Shown here: in pieces, positions 7,669 to 15,476 of the stretch | How the letters are laid out: each line of letters starts with the position of its first letter | How positions within the stretch are numbered: the first letter of the stretch is position 1 | DNA from: CAG-411 sp963643465 | Lineage (GTDB): Bacteria > Bacillota > Clostridia > Lachnospirales > Lachnospiraceae | Length of the DNA: 64,000 nucleotides | Direction: 5' to 3' | Assembly (NCBI GenBank): GCA_963643465.1 | Contig: CAVIJT010000003.1 | Span: 230,718 to 294,717 of the forward strand | The notes under the pieces: generated by a model | Databases searched by the model: none | The model's input: only the letters and a program-made list of their open reading frames with translations | Told to the model about the DNA's origin: nothing | Translations under genes and position numbers: made by a program

Positions 7669-9578
7669 TATAAATCTTCTACTTTTGTTTGAATGTCATT
7701 TGACATAGCTTCAATATTTATAGATTGTGCAGAAATTTCCTGAGTCGATGCTGCTATGGTTGAAATTTGTTCTGCCATAGCATCCACAGAAGAAACCAAG
7801 TTTTTGATGGTATCAATACTTGCATTGATCTGTGGTATGATTTTGTCTGCCTGTTCATTATTTTTAACAATTAATTCTTGTGTAGATGCGGAGAGATTTC
7901 GAATTTCCTCTGCTACTACGGCAAAACCTCTGCCTGCGTCACCTGCTCTTGCTGCTTCAATAGAAGCGTTGAGACTTAACAGATTAGTCTGAGAGGCAAC
8001 ATCCTCAATATCTCCGTTGGAATTTTTATAAACATTGATAAAATCGGAGAATATACTAAGGGATTCTTTTAATTTATCAAATTCTACGCTAGTATTTGCA
8101 ACAATACCTGCAATATTGGTAGATTGCTCTGCTGTAGCTTCGTTTACATCAGTAAGTTGTGTGATGGCATCTTTTAAAGACTTAAATTGAACAACAATAT
8201 TTTCTAGCTTTTTGTTGTGTTCTTCCTGTTTGGCCATACTTTCCTGATGTGCCTGTTTTACTTCTGCTTTTTCTTTTTCTGCCAACTCTTTTATGTAGTG
8301 AATACAATTCTCCTTATGGTTCACACCAGAGTAAATAGCAAGTGCCATATCTTCACATGAATCATAACCACAGCAGTTACAATCGATACATCTGCTCTCT
8401 TTGGTTGTTTTATTCATATCCATGTAAATCTTTTCTAATTCAGATTGACTTGGTTGTGTGGTACGTGCAGATTTATCATCATAATGGCGAATAAAGTCGT
8501 TCACATCCAAATCTTTAAATTGTTCCATATAATATTCCAGTCTCTTTTCTAATGAAAGTGCATGGTTCCATGGATTTTTGTCATTATGTTTGGAGTGCAG
8601 TCCTTTTTTCGTTGGAGATGTAGTTACATTTTTGTGCATTTCGTTAATAGCAAGAAGAATGTCAGTATGATCTAAGTCTGGATCCGTACCAGTTCCTCGA
8701 AGACATCCTTTTTGGTAATTAAGAATATCAACAAAAAATGGAAGTTCCTTTTTCTCTTTCAAACGAACTGCGTAGTTCTTTAAAAATTCATAGGCTTCTC
8801 GTTCTCCTTCTACCTGAAGAATTGCTGTCTCAGAGCCGAGGAAAAATTCAGCAGCCTCTCTTAAACCACCTGGTTGTGGATACATAGCACCTAAACCATA
8901 GACAAATTCTTCATCTGCTTCTGTTGCAGAATGGAAACCATCTTTTATATGTTCCATCATCTTTTTGAAGGTAACGTTGTATTTTACATATCCATTAGTA
9001 TTTTTATCATTAATCTCTAATCGTTTGGCAATACATGGGCTTAAAAATACTAAATCATCTGTGACTTTTTTGTACTTTTTCAAATAAATAGCCAAATCCA
9101 TCATTGGACTATGAAGTGGCATTAATTTGTCCAATAATTCCGGCTCATATTTTTCGATATAGTTGACAATTGCCGGACATGGCTGTGAAATACCGCCTTT
9201 AAAATTATGTTCCGTAATGTACTTGATATAAGTCCATGTTGTAATGTCTGCACCAAAGGAAACAGAATAAATATGTTTTACACCTTTGGATTTTAAATAT
9301 CCGAATATTTTTTTGTAAGTCTTTGGATAATTGGCAATAAAGGCTGGAGCTACAATAACAGAAAGATTTGCTCCTTTTGAAAGCTCCTCAAAGAAAATGC
9401 TTGTATCATCTTCATAATCTCTTGCATTGTGTTCACAGGCATCAAAACAGGCACCGCATTCGATGCACTTTGAAGAATCTACATGAATTTTGTCTCCCTC
9501 CGCTGTATTAGCTTCTAATACTGGGCAGGTACGAATACATTTGTTACAAGCTACACAATTGTCATTAGTAAATATCAT
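7668..9578 (-). CDS. Hydrogenase-like iron-sulfur domain fused to a methyl-accepting signalling domain
   Basis: Probable soluble redox or hydrogen chemosensor. Two [4Fe-4S] ferredoxin motifs (Cys8/11/14/18 and Cys38/41/44/48) lead into a [FeFe]-hydrogenase large-subunit-like domain. Its H-cluster loops are altered: SQPCP (Cys134), SPCIAKRLE (Cys182) and a third loop KGCLRGTG carrying one cysteine, with Tyr where the other ligand of catalytic enzymes sits. A further Cys-rich motif (CIDCNCCGYDSC) follows, then a coiled coil and the MCP hairpin tip (NLLSLNASIEAARAGD, GRGFAVVAEEIRNL). No membrane segment is visible, so it should be cytoplasmic. ATG 9578 follows AGGGGGA; the upstream in-frame start overlaps that site. 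No CheA/CheW genes are in the window. Confidence 0.85.
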   Translation of the reverse strand: MIFTNDNCVACNKCIRTCPVLEANTAEGDKIHVDSSKCIECGACFDACEHNARDYEDDTSIFFEELSKGANLSVIVAPAFIANYPKTYKKIFGYLKSKGVKHIYSVSFGADITTWTYIKYITEHNFKGGISQPCPAIVNYIEKYEPELLDKLMPLHSPMMDLAIYLKKYKKVTDDLVFLSPCIAKRLEINDKNTNGYVKYNVTFKKMMEHIKDGFHSATEADEEFVYGLGAMYPQPGGLREAAEFFLGSETAILQVEGEREAYEFLKNYAVRLKEKKELPFFVDILNYQKGCLRGTGTDPDLDHTDILLAINEMHKNVTTSPTKKGLHSKHNDKNPWNHALSLEKRLEYYMEQFKDLDVNDFIRHYDDKSARTTQPSQSELEKIYMDMNKTTKESRCIDCNCCGYDSCEDMALAIYSGVNHKENCIHYIKELAEKEKAEVKQAHQESMAKQEEHNKKLENIVVQFKSLKDAITQLTDVNEATAEQSTNIAGIVANTSVEFDKLKESLSIFSDFINVYKNSNGDIEDVASQTNLLSLNASIEAARAGDAGRGFAVVAEEIRNLSASTQELIVKNNEQADKIIPQINASIDTIKNLVSSVDAMAEQISTIAASTQEISAQSINIEAMSNDIQTKVEDL

Positions 9579-9790
9579 AGTTAAGTCCCCCTTAAATTTA
9601 GTGTACAAAGCAATAACTGTATTTTATCGAGAAGATTCGCCCCTTTTAATCTTATCAAAAAGTGAAATATAAAATCTGCTTTGCTCCCCTTTTCTGCCGC
9701 ATAAACAACCCATTCTTTGACGACAGTATATTAATCAAATTATAACATATTCTTCCAATAATTCCAACATTTTGCCAATTAAAAAATCAT

Positions 9791-12085
9791 TTATTTATCA
9801 CTTGTTTGATTTTCGATTGAAGAAGAGTTGGTATCTATGTGATTTTCATTATTATCAGAAGCAATCATATGCTCTTTTGGAATAAAGCGGTAAAATAGTC
9901 GTTCCAGTTGTTTAAAATCAATAGGTTTTCCAAGATATTCGTCAAATCCCTGCTTTATAAGCTGTTCTCGGACTCCGCTAATGGCATTGGCAGTTAATAC
10001 AATGATTTTGCAGGTACTACCTTTGGCATAGAAAGGACTGATTTTTCGGATTTCCTTCATTGCTTCAATACCATCCATTTGTGGCATCATTTGATCCATA
10101 AAGACCATTTGATACTCATTGTCTTTACATAAAGCAATGGAATCTGGTCCATTTGTGGCTGTGTCCACCTGTAATCCATAATGAGCAAAGCTGTGTTTTG
10201 CAACCTTTAAATTGACTAAATTATCATCTACAATTAAAACTCGCACATTTGTTATTTTTATGTTTCCAAGAGAAAACGTTTCTTCTGTATGTTCCTTTTT
10301 AGAAAAAGCGTCTACTGGTTTTTCATCTATAATCTTTTGTTCCAGCACAACTGTAAAAACAGAACCTTCCCCGTATACACTTTCTACGGAAATGGTACCA
10401 TTCATCAATGCCACATACCCCTTTACAATGGCAAGACCAAGTCCGGTGCCTTCTGTGCCTTGATGTACTTTTCGATCTACTTGAGAAAAACTTTCAAAAA
10501 TCAATTCTAACTCATCTTTATTGATTCCCACACCTGTGTCTGAAATCTTGAATTCTAATTGGGCAATTCCATTTTCCTTTTTAGACATCCGAATATCTAA
10601 TTTTACGTTTCCTTTGTTGGTGTATTTTACTGAATTATTCAGTAAGTTAATTAAAATACCACGGATACGAATTTTATCTCCAAATAACTGGTTTGGAATG
10701 TCCGGAGCTACATTCATAGAAAAAGACAAGCCTTTTTTCTTTGCCTGTGTATCAATGATAAGAAATACATCTTGAAGCAAACTACCAGTATAATAATTTT
10801 CGCATTCCAGCTCCATTTTTCCGGATTCTAGTTTGGAAATATCTAATATATCATTGATGATTGCCAAAAGATTTAGAGAAGAATTTTTTATATCAAACAA
10901 GTATTCCCGCACTTTTGGGGACAAGTCTAATTTTAATACAAGCTCTGACAATCCCACAATGGCATTCATTGGTGTTCGAATCTCATGAGACATATTAGCA
11001 AGGAATGTACTTTTGGATTGATTGGCTGTCTCGGCTTCTTTCTTTGCCTCTTCCAAGCTCTGCATGGTTTTCATACGTTCGGATAAATCTGTTACAAGAA
11101 TAATGTAGCCGATAATATCCCCATAACTATCTCCGATTTTATTTACTGTCAAATCACAAAAGACTTGATTATTTTTACAAACAGCATCTATGTTTTGATA
11201 TTTTCCATCGAAAGAAAAAGTATCGTTCTCTTCCATGTCAAATAGCTGGCTAATGGGTAGATTTTCTGTTTCTAAACTATTTTGACTTATGTTGAAAAAG
11301 GAAGATGCAGCATCATTCATAATCTTCATATTCTGTTTGGTATCATATACTAAAACAGGCATGGATAGTGAATAATATATAAATTCTGACATGTTGGCAA
11401 TATTAATACGGGAACGGTTCATAACAGATACCGCGTGATATAAAACAACCAATCCCCAAAATTGTGTGATAGAACTTCCAGGAATTGCGGATTTTCCAAT
11501 CATTGGGAATATAGTATCTAAAATCATTCCAAGCAGAATCAAGGATTCTACTATCAAAAATCTTTTTCCAAAGGCTTTTAATCGTTTTACTTTAGAACGT
11601 TTTAGCATATAAATCGTGACACTAAAAATATTGATTGCAATCATGATAGAATACAAAGTATATAACGTATTTGGAAGCCCTTTTTTAAAGTAATAAGTCA
11701 TCATCCCTGAATCATCCAGATAATAGATGGTTTGATTTTTTTGGATGATTAAAAAATACACAATATATCCTGTATAAGAAAGTCCATTCAAAAAATATTG
11801 CAGGTATTTATTGATTCCGGATATGTAGCACACTAATACCTGAGCCATAATCAGATATAAAAATACGCCACTCATTCCAAAAGAACGGCATAAATATGCT
11901 TTATATGGATCTGTTTGAAGAAATAATATAGAAAATCCAGCACTCCAAATTCCACTTGCTATACAGAAAACGGAAAGGAATCTGCTTTCTTTATATTTTC
12001 GCTGTTGGGAGCAAAGAAGTTGTAACGCAAAATAAAAGGCTAAAACCCCACTTCCAAATAATGTTCCAGAAAAGATATACTTCAT
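9791..12085 (-). CDS. Hybrid sensor histidine kinase with N-terminal 7TM region
   Basis: Membrane sensor kinase with its own receiver. About seven hydrophobic helices (residues 1-215) match the 7TM N-terminal region of histidine kinases, followed by a PAS-like domain (about 230-340), HisKA with phospho-acceptor His367 in NMSHEIRTPMNAIVG, HATPase_c with DTGVGI and GTGLGLAI, and a receiver with DD near 619 and phospho-acceptor Asp664 in FMDQMMPQMDG. There is no DNA-binding output, so a separate phosphotransfer partner or regulator is expected elsewhere. The start is supported by AAAGGGGGTGA upstream. It is upstream of and co-directional with the hydrogenase-like sensor, with about 210 bp between them and no clear terminator; a shared signalling role is possible but unproven. 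Confidence 0.9.
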   Translation of the reverse strand: MKYIFSGTLFGSGVLAFYFALQLLCSQQRKYKESRFLSVFCIASGIWSAGFSILFLQTDPYKAYLCRSFGMSGVFLYLIMAQVLVCYISGINKYLQYFLNGLSYTGYIVYFLIIQKNQTIYYLDDSGMMTYYFKKGLPNTLYTLYSIMIAINIFSVTIYMLKRSKVKRLKAFGKRFLIVESLILLGMILDTIFPMIGKSAIPGSSITQFWGLVVLYHAVSVMNRSRINIANMSEFIYYSLSMPVLVYDTKQNMKIMNDAASSFFNISQNSLETENLPISQLFDMEENDTFSFDGKYQNIDAVCKNNQVFCDLTVNKIGDSYGDIIGYIILVTDLSERMKTMQSLEEAKKEAETANQSKSTFLANMSHEIRTPMNAIVGLSELVLKLDLSPKVREYLFDIKNSSLNLLAIINDILDISKLESGKMELECENYYTGSLLQDVFLIIDTQAKKKGLSFSMNVAPDIPNQLFGDKIRIRGILINLLNNSVKYTNKGNVKLDIRMSKKENGIAQLEFKISDTGVGINKDELELIFESFSQVDRKVHQGTEGTGLGLAIVKGYVALMNGTISVESVYGEGSVFTVVLEQKIIDEKPVDAFSKKEHTEETFSLGNIKITNVRVLIVDDNLVNLKVAKHSFAHYGLQVDTATNGPDSIALCKDNEYQMVFMDQMMPQMDGIEAMKEIRKISPFYAKGSTCKIIVLTANAISGVREQLIKQGFDEYLGKPIDFKQLERLFYRFIPKEHMIASDNNENHIDTNSSSIENQTSDK

Positions 12086-12200
12086 TAGCCGTCACCCCCT
12101 TTAAGAATAGTATATTTTTCTTAAGAAGTGAAGTCAATGAAAATTGGATAAATTTGGAGAAAAAATTTAGTTGCTATTTTTCACAGAAAAAGCCATAGAG

Positions 12201-12229
12201 GTATAAAATTCTTCCAGATACAAATAATA
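12201..12229 (+). promoter_or_regulatory. Candidate sigma-G promoter of spoVT
   Basis: GTATA (12201-12205), 17 bp, then AATAATA (12223-12229), close to the sigma-G pattern GMATR-N17/18-CATAMTA. spoVT is sigma-G-dependent in Bacillus subtilis. This is a match by eye only. Confidence 0.4.
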
Positions 12230-12277
12230 CTTATACAATGAAATAGAAAAGTATAGGTAAATATGGAGGGAAATGTC

Positions 12278-12823
12278 ATGAAAGCAACAGGCGTAATTAG
12301 AAGGTTAGATGATTTGGGAAGAATTGTTATTCCAAAGGAGATACGAAGAACTTTCCGTATTCGGGAAGGAGATCCTATGGAGATTTTTACAAATGCCAAT
12401 GGAGAGGTGATTTTAAAAAAATATTCACCAATTAGTGATTTGGGTGATTTTGCTATGCAGTATGCAGAGGCGTTAGCTCAAAACACAGGGCATATTGTGT
12501 GTATTATGGATAAAGACCAGATTATTGCAGTGGCAGGAGAAAATAGAAAAGAACTAATCAACCAGCCTATCAGCAGAGGTATGGAGGAAGTAATTGAGGA
12601 GAGAGCGGTACTTGTGGTAGACCGAAAAGAGGGAGAGGAACTTGGAATTTCCATGCACGATGGAGATTATAAAAAAGAAGTGATTGCTCCTATTGTATGT
12701 CAGGGAGATGCCATTGGAGCTGTGGTGATTTTGGCAAAAAATGAGAAAAAAGAAAATGTGGAGACAGAGAAAAAATTGGCATCTACGGCTGCCAGCTTTT
12801 TAGGAAAACAGATGGAGATATAG
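12278..12823 (+). CDS. spoVT: Stage V sporulation protein T
   Basis: Transcription factor that tunes sigma-G-dependent genes in the forespore. The N-terminal AbrB/SpoVT swapped-hairpin DNA-binding domain (residues 1-52) reads MKATGVIRRLDDLGRIVIPK and continues with EIRRTFRIREGDP; the rest (about 55-181) is the GAF-like ligand-sensing domain typical of SpoVT. Length (181 aa) is normal. The start is ATG 12278, with GGAGGG at 12265-12270; the ATG at 12263 overlaps that site. It heads the conserved run spoVT-hup-rqcP-yabP-yabQ-divIC-spoIIE; the mazG gene often found here in relatives is absent. Confidence 0.95.
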   Translation: MKATGVIRRLDDLGRIVIPKEIRRTFRIREGDPMEIFTNANGEVILKKYSPISDLGDFAMQYAEALAQNTGHIVCIMDKDQIIAVAGENRKELINQPISRGMEEVIEERAVLVVDRKEGEELGISMHDGDYKKEVIAPIVCQGDAIGAVVILAKNEKKENVETEKKLASTAASFLGKQMEI

Positions 12824-12840
12824 TTTTTACTAAAAGTTTA

Positions 12841-12954
12841 TAGTCAAAACGACTAAAATTACTATATAATGTTGTGCAAAACTGCAAATTGTTGGAGGAC
12901 AAAAGGAAGAAATGGCTAAAATTCCTTGACAAAAGGGGGTTTAGAGTTTATAAA
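12841..12954 (+). promoter_or_regulatory. Promoter region of hup
   Basis: The strongest promoter is TTGACA (12926-12931), 17 bp, TATAAA (12949-12954), giving a leader of roughly 140 nt before hup. A second possible -10, TATAAT (12865-12870), has an inverted repeat TAGTC-N5-GACTA (12841-12855) over its -35 position, which could be an operator. Confidence 0.6.
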
Positions 12955-13099
12955 TAGACTTATGAGTGTTTCGGACTTTATAGAGGAGAAGTGCCGCACT
13001 TGCAACACTTTCCATTGAAGATGATAAATATGGTGGGAAGAAGAAGAAACGGAGCGAGAATCCGGAGAAAAACATTATTTTTAGAGGAGGAGTTAATCC

Positions 13100-13375
13100 A
13101 TGAACAAAGCAGAATTAGTTGCAGCAATTGCAGAAAAGACAGAGTTATCTAAGAAGGACTCAGAGAAGGCATTAAAGGCTTTCATCGATGTTGTAACAGA
13201 AGAGTTGACAAAGGGTGAGAAGATTCAGTTAGTAGGATTTGGAACATTTGAAGTTGCTGAGAGATCCGCTAGAGAAGGTAGAAACCCTCAGACTGGTGCA
13301 ACAATGAAGATTCCTGCATCTAAGGCACCTAAGTTCAAGGCTGGTAAGGCATTAAAGGATGCTGTAAATAAGTAA
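13100..13375 (+). CDS. hup: HU family DNA-binding protein
   Basis: Nucleoid-associated histone-like protein of normal HU length (91 aa). It contains the dimerisation helices, the GFGTFEV core and the DNA-binding arm signature with R-NPQTG, followed by IPASKAPKFKAGKALKDAV. It starts at ATG 13100 after GAGGAGG, is preceded by its own promoter and followed by a strong terminator, so it is probably transcribed separately and highly. Confidence 0.97.
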   Translation: MNKAELVAAIAEKTELSKKDSEKALKAFIDVVTEELTKGEKIQLVGFGTFEVAERSAREGRNPQTGATMKIPASKAPKFKAGKALKDAVNK

Positions 13376-13399
13376 TTGTAACTTATTGTGAATGCGATT

Positions 13400-13433
13400 A
13401 GGTTTCTGCACATTTGTGCAGGAGCCTTTTTTT
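13400..13433 (+). terminator. Terminator after hup
   Basis: Stem AGGTTTCTGCAC/GTGCAGGAGCCT with a short loop, followed by seven or more T. Confidence 0.88.
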
Positions 13434-13437
13434 ACGC

Positions 13438-13525
13438 GAGTAGCGAGGAAAAGCGAGTGCTTGTATGAAGATTTGACGAGCACCGCGATAATCTGAGAAA
13501 CTCGCAAAGCGTGTTTCTCAGATTT
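13438..13525 (+). repeat. Dispersed repeat, compact full copy (copy A)
   Basis: Its left part (13438-13474) matches 23162-23198 at 32 of 37 positions. Its right part (13494-13525, containing GAGAAAC...GTTTCTC) matches 23751-23783. In this copy the two parts are about 20 bp apart; at the other site they flank the NUDIX gene. It lies directly after the hup terminator. The right part forms an imperfect hairpin. Confidence 0.75.
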
Positions 13526-13599
13526 ATTCTATAGGATTGCATCTTATAGAGTAAAAAACGCTCTGCTATGGATGTGATTATTTTACTTGGAGGTATTTC

Positions 13600-13839
13600 A
13601 TGCGTTTAGACAAATTTTTAAAAGTGTCCCGTTTGATTAAACGGAGAACCGTAGCCAATGAGGCTTGTGATGCAGGTCGTGTAATGGTAAATGATAAAGT
13701 GGCAAAAGCGTCTATGTCAGTAAAGGCAGGAGATATAATAGATATTGCCTTTGGTAATAAGAATGTGAAAGTGGAAGTGCTTAATGTGCAGGAAACTGTC
13801 AAAAAGGAAGAGGCAAAAGACTTGTTTAAATATTTATAA
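13600..13839 (+). CDS. rqcP: S4-domain RNA-binding protein RqcP (YabO)
   Basis: A small (79 aa) single S4 domain of the Hsp15/YabO type: MRLDKFLKVSRLIKRRTVAN then ACDAGRVMVNDKVAKAS. In Bacillus subtilis the homologue RqcP works with RqcH at stalled 50S subunits to add poly-alanine tails to nascent chains. The identification rests on sequence and on position just before yabP-yabQ-divIC. GGAGG lies nine bases before the ATG. A palindromic element starts four bases after its stop codon. Confidence 0.9.
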   Translation: MRLDKFLKVSRLIKRRTVANEACDAGRVMVNDKVAKASMSVKAGDIIDIAFGNKNVKVEVLNVQETVKKEEAKDLFKYL

Positions 13840-13843
13840 TTTG

Positions 13844-13923
13844 TAACTATTCAGAATCCTCTATAATGGAACAATTAGATACGTTATGCTGGCATATAAG
13901 TAGCTGACTGTTCTGAATAGTTA
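13844..13923 (+). repeat. MITE-like palindromic element, copy 1
   Basis: 80 bp with perfect 13-bp terminal inverted repeats TAACTATTCAGAA (13844-13856) and TTCTGAATAGTTA (13911-13923). The interior is itself an imperfect palindrome, ending one arm in GTTATGC and starting the other with GCATATAAG. The terminal and interior sequence recurs in inverted orientation at 60242-60434. It would form a long RNA hairpin between rqcP and yabP. Confidence 0.85.
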
Positions 13924-13931
13924 AAAAATAC

Positions 13932-13960
13932 ACATAATTGAAAAGAAACTCTCATATACT
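13932..13960 (+). promoter_or_regulatory. Candidate sigma-E promoter of yabP-yabQ
   Basis: ACATAAT (13932-13938), 14 bp, CATATACT (13953-13960), a good match to the mother-cell sigma-E pattern KMATATT-N14-CATACAMT, 32 bp before the yabP start. yabP and yabQ are sigma-E genes in Bacillus subtilis. Confidence 0.6.
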
Positions 13961-13991
13961 ATTAGTAAAAAAGTGTAGGGGAGTTTTTTGA

Positions 13992-14282
13992 TTGGAGGAA
14001 CGACAGAGTTTAGAAAGTAAGAATCACAAAGTTGTAATACATAATCGAAAAAATGTTTCATTGACCGGAGTGCAGGATGTACTTTCTTTTGATGCTACAG
14101 AAATTTTGTTGGATACAGTGCAGGGAATGCTAATGCTTAGAGGCAGAGAACTTCATGTAAATCGCTTATCTTTGGATAAGGGGGAAGTAGATGTGGATGG
14201 CAGAATTGATAGTTTTGCTTATGCAGAAGAACAGGGAAAAACAAAAGGTGGAGAATCTCTTCTAAGTAGATTGTTTAAATAG
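13992..14282 (+). CDS. yabP: Sporulation protein YabP
   Basis: A mother-cell sporulation protein of the YabP/YqfC family (96 aa), needed for normal spore formation in Bacillus and clostridia, biochemical role unknown. The family pattern is visible: NHKVVIHNRKNVSLTGVQDV, then FDATEILLDTVQGMLMLRG and a C-terminal GEVDVDGRID. The start is a TTG with AGGGGAG eight bases upstream. It is followed after 11 bases by yabQ and preceded by a sigma-E-like promoter. Confidence 0.92.
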   Translation: MEERQSLESKNHKVVIHNRKNVSLTGVQDVLSFDATEILLDTVQGMLMLRGRELHVNRLSLDKGEVDVDGRIDSFAYAEEQGKTKGGESLLSRLFK

Positions 14283-14293
14283 GAGGCGGGGAT

Positions 14294-14674
14294 TTGGAGG
14301 AAATCATACATGAGGCACGATTTTTTCTGCTGTCTTTGCTAACTGGAATTCTATTATTATTTGCTTATGATCTTATCAGGGTGATTCGCATTTTTATACC
14401 TCACAAAAAGGGGTTGACCTTTTTGGGAGATTATCTCTTTTGGTTTGTGGGGAGTTTTCTTGTGTTTGTTATGATTTATCAGGTGAATGATGGAATTATA
14501 CGTGGTTTTTCGGTGGTAGCAATGGTGATTGGAATGTTGGCATATCATTTTGGACCGGGGATGCTGATTATGTATGTGGCGAATGCAGTACAAAGAAGAA
14601 TTGCTCGAATGAAAAGATATATTAGTTCTAAAATAAAAAAGAAAAATTGTAAGAAACATATTGAAAAAATGTAA
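14294..14674 (+). CDS. yabQ: Spore cortex biosynthesis protein YabQ
   Basis: A polytopic membrane protein of the YabQ family, required in Bacillus subtilis for spore cortex formation. Helices lie at about residues 8-28, 43-63 and 68-95, with a conserved YDLIRVIR after the first and a basic C-terminal tail. The start is TTG 14294 with AGGAGG at 14281-14286. It is co-transcribed with yabP; divIC follows from its own promoter. Confidence 0.9.
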   Translation: MEEIIHEARFFLLSLLTGILLLFAYDLIRVIRIFIPHKKGLTFLGDYLFWFVGSFLVFVMIYQVNDGIIRGFSVVAMVIGMLAYHFGPGMLIMYVANAVQRRIARMKRYISSKIKKKNCKKHIEKM

Positions 14675-14706
14675 AGGAATCGTAATGTATTACATAGGAT
14701 TTGCGG

Positions 14707-14735
14707 TTGAAATACAGGCAAAAAGGGGCTATAAT
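14707..14735 (+). promoter_or_regulatory. Sigma-A promoter of divIC
   Basis: TTGAAA (14707-14712), 17 bp, perfect TATAAT (14730-14735), just after the yabQ stop. It lets the division gene be expressed in growth, independently of the sporulation genes in front. Confidence 0.75.
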
Positions 14736-14792
14736 AAAAGAAGTGATAAGTGGAGATATAGGGGGAGTATAGAAGAAAGAGAGGTTTCTGTA

Positions 14793-15101
14793 ATGAGGAG
14801 GAAAAAGAAAATAATGCATCGCTCCAATCGTAATAATTTTCTCGTAATTACGTTGGTAGTATTATTTCTCTGTGGAGTTCTGACATACAAAACCATATCT
14901 TTAAGTGAGCAGACAGCGAAGTATCAGGCAACCATTGATGAGTATCAGAAAGATATGGACAAGCTGGAACAAGAGAAAGAAGATATTGCTGAGCTGAAAG
15001 AATACGTGGAGTCGGATCGTTATATTGAAGAGATGGCAAGAGAAAAATTAGGCCTTGTATATGAGGACGAAGTAATTTTTGAAGCAGATGATGAAGATTA
15101 G
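14793..15101 (+). CDS. divIC: Septum formation initiator DivIC/FtsB family
   Basis: A small single-pass divisome protein (102 aa) that partners FtsL and DivIB in septal peptidoglycan synthesis. It has a basic cytoplasmic N-terminus, one membrane helix (about residues 17-37), a coiled coil (about 40-75) and the family end motif SDRYIEEMAREKLGLVYEDE. The start ATG 14793 follows AAGAGAGG; the longer frame from 14661 overlaps the yabQ end and the promoter at 14707 and is unlikely. Position before tRNA-Met and spoIIE matches Bacillus subtilis. Confidence 0.93.
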   Translation: MRRKKKIMHRSNRNNFLVITLVVLFLCGVLTYKTISLSEQTAKYQATIDEYQKDMDKLEQEKEDIAELKEYVESDRYIEEMAREKLGLVYEDEVIFEADDED

Positions 15102-15103
15102 TA

Positions 15104-15132
15104 TTGACAAATGAGTATTTAATGAGTATAAT
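15104..15132 (+). promoter_or_regulatory. Consensus promoter of the tRNA-Met gene
   Basis: Perfect TTGACA (15104-15109), 17 bp, perfect TATAAT (15127-15132), three bases after the divIC stop. The expected start point near 15139 falls inside the divIC terminator hairpin. Confidence 0.88.
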
Positions 15133-15135
15133 AAG

Positions 15136-15166
15136 GTTTGTCTGTGTGAGCAGGCAAACTTTTTTT
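15136..15166 (+). terminator. divIC terminator overlapping the tRNA start site
   Basis: Stem GTTTGTCTG (15136-15144) with CAGGCAAAC (15151-15159), then seven T. Transcripts from the tRNA promoter should start within the left arm and so lack most of the hairpin, while divIC read-through forms all of it. Confidence 0.7.
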
Positions 15167-15240
15167 GGCGGAATAGCTCAGTTGGCTAGAGCACACGGTT
15201 CATACCCGTGGTGTCGCTGGTTCAAATCCAGTTTCCGCTA
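15167..15240 (+). tRNA. tRNA-Met(CAT), elongator type
   Basis: Full cloverleaf: acceptor GGCGGAA/TTCCGCT with a G-U first pair, D arm GCTC/GAGC, anticodon stem CACGG/CCGTG with loop TTCATAC (anticodon CAT), variable GTGTC, T loop TTCAAAT and discriminator A. CCA is not encoded. The sequence and the position before spoIIE suit elongator tRNA-Met (as in Bacillus subtilis); an Ile2 identity (lysidine) is less likely. Confidence 0.93.
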
Positions 15241-15249
15241 CTATAACCA

Positions 15250-15290
15250 AGAACAGGTTGTTCGTTAAGGAGCAGCCTGTTCTTTTTTTG
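15250..15290 (+). terminator. Terminator of the tRNA transcript
   Basis: A 14-bp stem (15250-15263 with 15270-15283, AGAACAGG.../...CCTGTTCT), followed by seven T. Confidence 0.88.
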
Positions 15291-15341
15291 TGAGAATGAG
15301 CATAGGGCATTTAGGAAACATAACAAAAATTTCTATTTTTT

Positions 15342-15406
15342 TGTCAAGAAGTTTTTAGGATCGGGAATAGGAATCGACAGAAAATATTTGGAAAAGTTTG
15401 TACAAT
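15342..15406 (+). promoter_or_regulatory. Candidate spoIIE control region with Spo0A-like boxes
   Basis: TGTCAAG (15342-15348) and, on the opposite strand, TGTCGAT (15373-15379) resemble the 0A box TGTCGAA at 5/7 and 6/7 positions. A TACAAT -10 candidate is at 15401-15406. In Bacillus subtilis spoIIE is activated by Spo0A-P at such boxes. Confidence 0.4.
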
Positions 15407-15476
15407 AGTGAATACCAATTGGAAAACAGGAAAGGGCAGGGAGTGGATGCCCAGAGAATAAGGAGGAAAATGTGTT

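Noticed and set aside
12912..12929. Five-codon ORF (MAKIP) with a ribosome-binding site before hup
   Set aside because: It ends within the hup -35 box and no attenuation structure follows; probably chance.
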